Assembly (NCBI GenBank): GCA_964541485.1
Contig: CAZIQL010000057.1
Location: 1-16,542, forward strand
Direction of reading: 5' to 3'
Length of the DNA: 16,542 nucleotides
DNA from: SIG299 sp964541485
GTDB taxonomy: Bacteria; Bacillota; Clostridia; Lachnospirales; Lachnospiraceae
The notes under the pieces are model-generated. The model saw only the letters and a list, made by a program, of their open reading frames with translations, was not told where the DNA came from and did no database searches. Below are positions 13,232 to 16,542 of this stretch, piece by piece. How positions within the stretch are numbered: position 1 is the first letter of the stretch; each line of letters opens with the position of its first letter. Made by a program: the position numbers and the translations under genes.

Positions 13232-13240
13232 TGCTATAAT
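13232..13240 (+). promoter_or_regulatory. Extended -10 promoter upstream of the ECF sigma operon
   Basis: TGCTATAAT: perfect -10 (13235-13240) with a TGn extension and no good -35. It lies about 95 bases before the sigma gene and could give basal, vegetative transcription. Confidence 0.5.
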
Positions 13241-13282
13241 AGTTAAAATAAATAAAAGGATTAAATTTTCATAAAACAAAAA

Positions 13283-13310
13283 TGAACCTTTCACCCCATT
13301 GGTAAGTATC
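13283..13310 (+). promoter_or_regulatory. Candidate ECF-type autoregulatory promoter
   Basis: TGAACC (13283-13288), 16 bases, AGTATC (13305-13310), resembling the TGAAAC-N16-CGTAT form used by Firmicutes ECF sigma factors. The spacer starts TTT, as is common in such promoters. It lies 26 bases before the sigma factor ATG. Confidence 0.5.
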
Positions 13311-13335
13311 TGTATATGAAAGGAGGGCACAGAGC

Positions 13336-13833
13336 ATGATTAATCAATACATCCGCGACTACGGCAAACGGCTTTACGGGCTGTGCATGGTACTCTGTGC
13401 AAATTCCTATGAGGCAGAGGACTTATATCAGGAAACATGGCTGAAGGTAGTAAAATACATCCACCGATATGACAAGACAAAAGATTTTGAACCGTGGCTG
13501 ACCAAAATATGTGTCAACACATACCGGAGTACACTGCGGAAGGTTGCAAGGAGTCCCATTCTCAACACCTTTCCCACTACGGAAGAAAAAGAGAATCTGT
13601 TAAATTCCGTTCCGGCGCCGGAGGGATGCGACTATTCCGATTTGTATGCAGCCATTGACAAGCTCCCGGAAAAGCTGCGAATTACCGTCATTCTGTTTTA
13701 TTTTAAGGATTGGAATATTTCCGCAGTCGCCGCCACACTTGGCATTCCGCCGGGTACCGTAAAGTCAAGACTTAACAAAGCAAGAACAAAACTAAAGGAG
13801 GTGCTCACAGATGAAGCAGATTTACAATTTTGA
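13336..13833 (+). CDS. ECF-type RNA polymerase sigma factor
   Basis: 165 residues with AGGAGGG before the ATG. Region 2 is at about 5-70 (YGLCMVLCANSYEAEDLYQ, ETWLKVVKYIHRY, then FEPWLTKICVNTYRS), including the D-L-Y-Q-E-T-W core. Region 4 is at about 108-157 (LPEKLRITVILFYFKDWN, ISAVAATLGIPPGTVKSRL, NKARTKLK), with a clear helix-turn-helix. Region 3 is absent, as in all ECF factors. It directs RNA polymerase to stress-type promoters and is probably held inactive by the membrane protein encoded next, whose start overlaps this gene by 23 bases. Confidence 0.93.
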   Translation: MINQYIRDYGKRLYGLCMVLCANSYEAEDLYQETWLKVVKYIHRYDKTKDFEPWLTKICVNTYRSTLRKVARSPILNTFPTTEEKENLLNSVPAPEGCDYSDLYAAIDKLPEKLRITVILFYFKDWNISAVAATLGIPPGTVKSRLNKARTKLKEVLTDEADLQF

Positions 13834-14101
13834 ATCCAAGAAACCGCCCGTGTTAAATGAATCCATGCTCCGGGCAGAGCTTGAAAAAAGAAAACTGAAA
13901 AAACAGACGATTCTGATTGCCGTCTGTGGCATCGTATCCATGCTTTTGCTTTTAATTCTTTCGGTGTTCCTTGCAGAGGTTGAACCGGTTCTTGCGGGAA
14001 TCTGTATGACTTATGTCATTCTTTCCCTCACCGGCAGCGTGGTACTCGCCATCCTGATGCACTCAAAGCACAGCATCCTAAGACAATTTGAGTTGTCTTA
14101 A
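13811..14101 (+). CDS. Two-helix membrane protein, probable anti-sigma factor
   Basis: 96 residues. The ATG lies inside the sigma gene, preceded by AAGGAGGTG, which ensures coupled translation. A charged N-terminal 32 residues (probably cytoplasmic, could bind the sigma factor) lead to two membrane helices (about 33-55 and 60-82) and a short charged tail. It has no recognised anti-sigma zinc motif (HxxxCxxC), so the anti-sigma role rests on position and topology. Confidence 0.72.
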   Translation: MKQIYNFESKKPPVLNESMLRAELEKRKLKKQTILIAVCGIVSMLLLLILSVFLAEVEPVLAGICMTYVILSLTGSVVLAILMHSKHSILRQFELS

Positions 14102-14128
14102 ATCTATTAATTTTAGGAGGTTTTTCTC

Positions 14129-15154
14129 ATGACAATTATGGTTTCCTATATATTTATACCAATTCTGTTACTTGCAATCGCACTCCCGATTTTTATCGGT
14201 GTGTACGTTTACCGCGATGCGAACAAGCGCGGCATGAACGGCGTCTTGTGGATGCTCGTCGCCATCCTTGCGCCGACCTTTATCGGTCTTATCATTTACC
14301 TTCTTGTGCGCAGTAATTATTCCGACATGAATTGTCCGGCGTGTGGTACACGGGTGACGGACTCCTACATGGTCTGCCCAAACTGCGGCAGCAAGCTCCG
14401 TCCGACCTGCCCGAATTGCGCCATCCCGGTACAGCCGGAATGGAAGGTCTGTCCACAATGTGCCGAGCCGCTTCCGACAACCTACACCGGCGTTACCGCA
14501 CCGGAAAAGCCAAAGGACAGAACCTTATTTAAAATTTTGATTGCTATCCTTGTGGTACCGATTCTTCTGGTTGTCTTAATCATTGCCCTCATGTTCGGAA
14601 AACTTTCCTTTTCCGGCAGCTCACGCTACGAAGGCTACGGCACTACGAGTATGCCGTTTCTCGAGTTTGAAGACGAATTTTTAAGCGACGATGTTGTACA
14701 CTGGCTGGAGGATTGTAAGACGTTGACCACCGAGCAAGAAAAATGTAACATTCTTCGTTACGTCTCCGAAATCGATGACCACGCCCATATAGAATATCTG
14801 ATTTATATTCCGGGAGCCGGATATGCCGGCGATATCCGGCTGGACGCGGAGAATCATCTGCTAAATAGTAAGGATGTATTTGTGATTGACATATATTCTT
14901 ATGGTTTCTTTGACTTTGGCAGTTGGGAAACGATTGAGCGCATGAAAGAACATCTTTCCACCGCTGCCAACCAACCATACATTTACCACGTTACGTATGA
15001 TTCTTCCAAGATGCCGCCGGAAAATATACAGGTCCTCTTCAACGGTCATGACATAGAATTTACCGTTACCGACACCCTCCTTCCGTTTTACAGTGAAGAA
15101 CAGAAGGACCTCTATCATGAAGAAATGCAGGAGATAGCACCGGTCACAAAATAA
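14129..15154 (+). CDS. Membrane protein with double zinc ribbon, ECF operon member
   Basis: 341 residues, AGGAGG before ATG. Two N-terminal helices (about 3-28 and 37-60) contain VYVYRDANKRGMNGVLW and FIGLIIYLLVR, a pattern seen in PLDc_N-like membrane modules. Two zinc ribbons follow: Cys69/72/83/86 (CPACG...CPNCG) and Cys94/97/108/111 (CPNCA...CPQCA). A third helix lies at about 134-157 after a Lys-rich linker. The last 180 residues are an extracellular alpha/beta domain, mostly acidic (DDVVHWLEDC, HIEYLIYIPGAGY), with no family I can name. Zinc ribbons on the cytoplasmic side and a sensory domain outside would suit a signal-sensing partner of the sigma factor; this is inference. Confidence 0.8.
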   Translation: MTIMVSYIFIPILLLAIALPIFIGVYVYRDANKRGMNGVLWMLVAILAPTFIGLIIYLLVRSNYSDMNCPACGTRVTDSYMVCPNCGSKLRPTCPNCAIPVQPEWKVCPQCAEPLPTTYTGVTAPEKPKDRTLFKILIAILVVPILLVVLIIALMFGKLSFSGSSRYEGYGTTSMPFLEFEDEFLSDDVVHWLEDCKTLTTEQEKCNILRYVSEIDDHAHIEYLIYIPGAGYAGDIRLDAENHLLNSKDVFVIDIYSYGFFDFGSWETIERMKEHLSTAANQPYIYHVTYDSSKMPPENIQVLFNGHDIEFTVTDTLLPFYSEEQKDLYHEEMQEIAPVTK

Positions 15155-15161
15155 ATACAGA

Positions 15162-15224
15162 AAAAATCCCTGAAGTTCAGAATGTATCAATAAGACTGAT
15201 ATGCTCTGAACTTCAGGGATTTTT
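15162..15224. terminator. Long bidirectional terminator hairpin
   Basis: Two 20-base arms (15162-15181 and 15205-15224) pair without mismatch. The 23-base loop can add TATCA/TGATA pairs inside it. The arms start with A5 and end in T5, so it ends both the ECF operon and the convergent GNAT gene. Confidence 0.85.
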
Positions 15225-15251
15225 ATTTTGATATATACAGTTATCCTTTAC

Positions 15252-15725
15252 TTACAATATTTTCTCCATGCCAATCTTTTGCGGCACCAGTCCGCATGCC
15301 TCATAAAACTTCATGGCGCTTTCATTTAACGACCACACATTTAACGTCACGTTATAAAACTGCTGCTCCTTCGCATAAGAAATCACATACTCATACAGGC
15401 TTTTTCCGATGTGCCTGCCCCGCATGGACTCATCTACACACAAATCATCAATATAAAGCGTCCGGACATCCGTCAGAATCTCATTATTTACATGCTGCTG
15501 CATGATGCAAAACGCATAGCCAAGCACTCGCTCCGTTTCATCCACAGCCACAAAAATCGGTCTGGTATCATCTGCAATCAACTCTTCCAGCTGTGCGTCC
15601 GTATACTTTTTGGCATTCGCCTTAAATAAGTCCGGCCTGCCGTTATAATGCACCATCAACACCTGCCGGAGCAAACGGTTGATGCCATCCATATCTCTTT
15701 TTTCTGCCCTGCGGATTCTCATCAT
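15252..15725 (-). CDS. GNAT family N-acetyltransferase
   Basis: 157 residues. The start ATG overlaps the OhrR stop as ATGA (15722-15725), with GGAGGAG just before, so it is translationally coupled. A GNAT fold is visible: an N-terminal RRAEKRDMDGINRLLRQVL, a middle strand VLGYAFCIMQ, then motif A RTLYIDDLCVDESMRGRHIG with the acetyl-CoA loop R-G-R-H-I-G-K, and motif B LNVWSLNESAMKFYEACGL. The substrate cannot be predicted; a small amine or protein N-terminus is possible. Its coupling to OhrR suggests expression under peroxide stress. Confidence 0.87.
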   Translation of the reverse strand: MMRIRRAEKRDMDGINRLLRQVLMVHYNGRPDLFKANAKKYTDAQLEELIADDTRPIFVAVDETERVLGYAFCIMQQHVNNEILTDVRTLYIDDLCVDESMRGRHIGKSLYEYVISYAKEQQFYNVTLNVWSLNESAMKFYEACGLVPQKIGMEKIL

Positions 15726-16168
15726 GCCTTCTCCTCCGTCTTTCCGTCCAATACCTTATAAAGCAGCCCGTATAAGGTCTGCGCCTCTTCCGGCGAAAGG
15801 TTTACACAGCTTCCAATCTGCATCGGCACGCAAAGAGCCGCCTCCTGTAACTTTTCTCCGGACTCTGTCACTGTGACAACCAGTACACGTTCGTCCTCTT
15901 TGGAACGTTCTCTTTTAATGTATCCCTTTTGTTCCAGCTTTTTTAACACCGGTGTCAACGTACCGGAATCCAGATAAAGCTGCTCGCCCAGCTCCTTTAC
16001 ACTGACCTGCTTCTGCTCCCAAAGCACCATCATTGTAATGTATTGCGTGTACGTCAAATCCAGCTCATCCAAAAACGGCTTATACATCCGCACGATTTCC
16101 TTAGAACAGGCATATAACGGGAAGCAAAGCTGATTTTTCAGCCGCAATGCCTCATATTTATTTTCCAT
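15722..16168 (-). CDS. ohrR: OhrR-type MarR repressor, organic peroxide sensor
   Basis: 148 residues with AAGGTGAAG before the ATG. It matches Bacillus OhrR: KNQLCFPLYACSKEI at the N-terminus places Cys15 exactly at the peroxidatic cysteine, with Tyr29 and Tyr40 also in place (Y-K-P-F-L, L-D-L-T-Y-T-Q-Y). The winged helix has VKELGEQLYLDSGTLTPVLK, the recognition helix, and RERSKEDER in the wing. Oxidation of Cys15 by organic hydroperoxides would release DNA. Cys21 and two further cysteines near 117-123 could form disulfides, as in two-Cys OhrR proteins. It represses itself through the box at 16193-16207 and is co-expressed with a GNAT gene. Confidence 0.88.
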   Translation of the reverse strand: MENKYEALRLKNQLCFPLYACSKEIVRMYKPFLDELDLTYTQYITMMVLWEQKQVSVKELGEQLYLDSGTLTPVLKKLEQKGYIKRERSKEDERVLVVTVTESGEKLQEAALCVPMQIGSCVNLSPEEAQTLYGLLYKVLDGKTEEKA

Positions 16169-16192
16169 ACTTCACCTTCTTTTCTGATTGTA

Positions 16193-16230
16193 TACAATTA
16201 AATTGTAGCACTTCCCGCTTCCCTTTGCAA
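16193..16230 (-). promoter_or_regulatory. ohrR promoter with overlapping OhrR operator
   Basis: Minus strand TTGCAA (16225-16230), 17 bases, TACAAT (16202-16207). TACAATTAAATTGTA (16193-16207), a perfect 15-base palindrome identical in form to the known OhrR box (TACAATT-AATTGTA), overlaps the -10. Repressor bound there would block transcription of ohrR and the GNAT. Confidence 0.87.
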
Positions 16231-16255
16231 CTGTTTCTCCCTGACTATACAAATC

Positions 16256-16540
16256 CTACAGCAGCTTCTTTACTGCCTCTTCCATGCTATCCGGTGTAGC
16301 CATCGGTGCAAAACGCTCTACCACATTGCCCTCACGGTCCACTAAAAACTTTGTAAAATTCCACTTGATTTTACTTCCGAGCACGCCACCCTTTTGCGAC
16401 TTCAGATACGTATAAAGCGGTTCCTCATTTGCACCGTTCACCTCAATCTTATGAAACTGCGGGAACGTAATTCCAAAACGTCCGGTACAAAAGCTTGCAA
16501 TTTCCTCATCCTCTCCCGGTGCCTGATTCGCAAACTGATT
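16256..16540 (-). CDS. Glutathione peroxidase family protein, C-terminal part
   Basis: The last 94 residues; the start and the catalytic Cys/Sec segment lie beyond the right edge. The visible part begins NQFANQAPGEDEEIASFC and continues ITFPQFHKIEVNGANEEPLY, KIKWNFTKFLVDREGNVVERF and PMATPDSMEEAVKKLL. NQFxxQxPG and K-W-N-F-T-K-F (with the catalytic Trp and Asn) are diagnostic of the GPx/BsaA family, which in bacteria usually reduces hydroperoxides with thioredoxin. It is upstream of ohrR on the same strand, giving a peroxide defence cluster. Whether the OhrR box also controls it cannot be told from this window. Confidence 0.9.
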   Translation of the reverse strand, partial: NQFANQAPGEDEEIASFCTGRFGITFPQFHKIEVNGANEEPLYTYLKSQKGGVLGSKIKWNFTKFLVDREGNVVERFAPMATPDSMEEAVKKLL

Positions 16541-16542
16541 AC

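Noticed and set aside
13223..13240. TTGATA with TATAAT upstream of the sigma gene read as a -35/-10 pair
   Set aside because: The spacing is only 6 bases; the TATAAT works as an extended -10 instead.
14168..14458. Minus-strand frame of 96 residues opposite the zinc-ribbon gene
   Set aside because: Shadow of the plus-strand gene, whose CxxC repeats and helices define the real frame.
1..16542. CRISPR array, tRNA, rRNA, transposase, integrase or phage structural genes
   Set aside because: No regularly spaced repeats, cloverleaf sequences or characteristic protein motifs were found on either strand.

Overview
The window looks like a chromosomal segment of a low-to-mid-GC Gram-positive anaerobe of the class Clostridia, most likely Lachnospiraceae. 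This is inferred from strong AGGAGG-type ribosome sites, sigma-A promoters of TTGNNN-17-TATAAT form, a PdaB-like deacetylase, Clostridia-type ECF, OhrR and DUF genes, and gene ends marked by short hairpins with T runs. No rRNA, tRNA, CRISPR array, transposase or phage gene was seen.

Layout. (1) 1-233 is the C-terminus of a dicarboxylate/amino-acid:cation symporter. It converges on a minus-strand gene (368-2704) that fuses a CPBP/CAAX-protease-like membrane domain to an S41-peptidase-like domain. (2) 2862-3767 encodes a polysaccharide deacetylase. Downstream come a DUF4160-DUF2442 gene pair on the opposite strand and a truncated second copy of the deacetylase 3' end (4575-4877). (3) A minus-strand run from about 8875 down to 4901 is expressed from a good sigma-A promoter. 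It carries an amidohydrolase, a DUF523 protein, an AAC(6')-like GNAT, a pyrophosphatase-like protein and a methyltransferase in near-overlapping order. A Nudix hydrolase, a DUF1294 membrane protein and a broken YdcF-like gene follow.

(4) The 412-base gap 8792-9203 holds a compact type I toxin-antitoxin module: a 32-codon Hol_Tox/TxpA-like membrane peptide gene too short for ordinary gene callers, and a convergent antisense RNA with its own promoter. The two share a terminator hairpin, the toxin Shine-Dalgarno is occluded, and the ends form an inverted repeat. This is the most interesting item here. (5) 9204-10226 encodes an XRE regulator with a TPR-like C-terminus. It sits upstream of, and on the same strand as, the antisense RNA.

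(6) A minus-strand operon (13213 to 10368) makes a SanA/YdcF-type membrane protein, a membrane-anchored clan GH-A glycosidase, a DUF2809 membrane protein and a 59-residue cysteine-rich protein. (7) The divergent plus-strand operon 13336-15154 encodes an ECF sigma factor, a two-helix membrane protein (probable anti-sigma) and a double-zinc-ribbon membrane protein. It is preceded by a candidate ECF-type autoregulatory promoter. (8) The right end holds a peroxide-stress cluster on the minus strand: glutathione peroxidase (cut by the window edge), an OhrR-type MarR repressor with a perfect OhrR box over its own -10, and a translationally coupled GNAT.

All motif assignments were made by eye. Family names are from recognition of conserved motifs, not from searches.
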